From Candidatus Omnitrophota bacterium (GTDB lineage: Bacteria > Omnitrophota > Gorgyraeia > Aquiviventales > Aquiviventaceae), in the NCBI GenBank assembly GCA_023247255.1, contig JAHFGV010000012.1, forward strand, positions 12,778 through 61,225: 48,448 nt of DNA, read 5' to 3'. The notes beneath the pieces are model-generated. The model worked only from the letters and a program-made list of their open reading frames with translations. It was not told where the DNA came from and did no database searches. Below are positions 47,875 to 48,448 of the stretch, piece after piece; within the stretch, counting starts at the first letter, position 1, and every line of letters starts with the position of its first letter. A program made the position numbers and the translations under genes.

Positions 47875-48026
47875 GGGCTTTTGCAAAAGCCAACGCGTCG
47901 ACCGAGTGTTGTGTCCTATTTCCAAGAGAAGTAATGAGGATTGTGTCATGAGTCATGAGTCATGGAAAGCAAAAGGAACCCTTTGGCCATACTTGAGGTG
48001 CCTGTTTATTTTCTTCTTTTTCATGA
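47875..48026 (-). repeat. Dispersed repeat family 1, copy E (truncated)
   Basis: Begins GGGCTTTTGCAAAAGCC, then AGTGTTGTGTCC, AAGAGAAGTAATGAGGATTG, and perfect tandem 7-base units TCATGAGTCATGAGTCATGG. The core AAAGCAAAAGGAACC to TTTTCTTCTTTTTCATGA is kept, but the sequence leaves the family right after it. The opposite outer end is absent. The stretch 47786-47874 contains no gene. Confidence 0.75.
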
Positions 48027-48232
48027 TCTGCAATCAAGGAAGCACGGCTAACATAAGCAGATATTGCTCCCCTAATCAACCCGTTCAATTTTTCTCTTCT
48101 CTCTCCAGTCTCTCCAGGAGACAATCGCACATCACATATATACTTCTTGGCTTCCACATGAAAGCCCACCACTGGAAGATCCGGGCCTAGAACGAGCGAA
48201 AACCGATACCCAAGTTCAATAAGTAAGTGCAA
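48027..48232 (-). other. Unassigned gene fragment between repeat E and IS30
   Basis: The minus-strand reading frame 48232-47960 encodes LELGYRF-like and VVGFHVEAKKYICDVRLSPG segments with a domain-like composition. Its C-terminal codons (after about 48027) come from repeat E, and its start runs toward the IS30 end. It looks like the remains of a gene cut by both elements; no family is recognised. Confidence 0.35.
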
Positions 48233-48275
48233 CAGCTAGAGGGGTTGACGGCTTCCGCGTTAGAATACGCGGACT

Positions 48276-48448
48276 ATGCCAATACCCTACCAACACCTGA
48301 GTAGCCATGAACGAGATGTCTTGGCCATCCTTCGAAGTCGGGGGCAGTCGCTGCGGCAGATCGCCGCAGTCCTGCGGCGCGCCCCCAGCACCCTGGCGCG
48401 GGAGCTGCGACGGAATGCCCCGCCCATCTACAGCGGCTACTACCTGGC
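48276..48448 (+). CDS. IS30 family transposase, N-terminal part
   Basis: 57 complete codons before the window ends. YQHLSSHERDVLAILRSRGQ and SLRQIAAVLRRAPSTLAREL form the N-terminal helix-turn-helix of IS30 transposases, and RRNAPPIYSGYYLA follows as in the family. The DDE core lies beyond the edge, so integrity cannot be judged. TTGACG at about 48245 may be part of its promoter, and CAATAAGTAAGTGCAACAGC just before may be the terminal inverted repeat of the element. Confidence 0.85.
   Translation, partial: MPIPYQHLSSHERDVLAILRSRGQSLRQIAAVLRRAPSTLARELRRNAPPIYSGYYL

Overview
The window is a bacterial chromosomal segment of moderate to high GC with short operons, one tRNA, many decayed mobile elements and an unusual load of small dispersed repeats. 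The gene set combines the futalosine menaquinone route (mqnA, mqnC, mqnE, ubiD/ubiX-type genes), the GlgE alpha-glucan pathway with a TreS-maltokinase fusion, cytochrome oxidase subunits and many radical SAM enzymes. This would fit a Nitrospirota or Methylomirabilota-like Gram-negative. That placement is inference from gene content only; no rRNA or marker gene in the window settles it.

Layout. 1-4.1 kb: an Lrp/AsnC-type fragment, repeat copy A, an NlpC/P60 lipoprotein, a DUF819 transporter-like protein, a small membrane protein and a decayed ISNCY-type transposase. 4.3-11.6 kb (minus): peptide deformylase, an ACT-domain protein and a DCC thiol protein, then mqnE-mqnA-mqnC-hypothetical-bioB. 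mqnC carries an in-frame block of repeat DNA. 11.6-17.5 kb (minus): SWIM/SNF2 helicase, UbiD decarboxylase and UbiX. 17.9-24.4 kb: a lipoprotein/patatin pair, msrA, an IS66 remnant, leuC without leuD, a PA0069-type radical SAM protein and an M28 peptidase. 24.5-29.4 kb: ferritin-like protein, thioredoxin-like protein, a SurA/DsbA-type lipoprotein, tRNA-Phe, then a three-gene operon (PD-(D/E)XK nuclease, TauE/SafE, membrane protein). 29.5-29.9 kb: a gene-free, structure-rich stretch with a terminator, a candidate non-coding RNA. 29.9-41.7 kb (minus): RNA m5C methyltransferase, glgB, a VapBC-like pair, malQ, treS-mak and glgE. 42.1-47.7 kb: apt, a 37-residue basic/Cys peptide, TVP38, a truncated LMW phosphatase, DUF3332 lipoprotein, oxidase subunits III and IV, a hypothetical, OsmC, and a fatty acid desaturase (minus). 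The right edge enters an IS30 transposase.

How the genes work together. glgE, treS-mak, glgB and malQ form a trehalose/maltose-1-phosphate to branched glucan route. mqnA, mqnE and mqnC cover chorismate to cyclic dehypoxanthinyl futalosine; the nearby UbiD and UbiX could supply the later decarboxylation and its prenyl-FMN cofactor. Several redox-protein genes (msrA, DsbA-like, thioredoxin-like, OsmC) are scattered through the window.

The most distinctive feature is the repeat landscape. At least five short repeat families (no coding capacity, terminal or internal inverted repeats) sit directly against start or stop codons, supply stop codons or N-terminal codons, and in one case lie inside an open enzyme gene. 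A second theme is promoters placed so close to start codons that leaderless transcripts are predicted for several genes.
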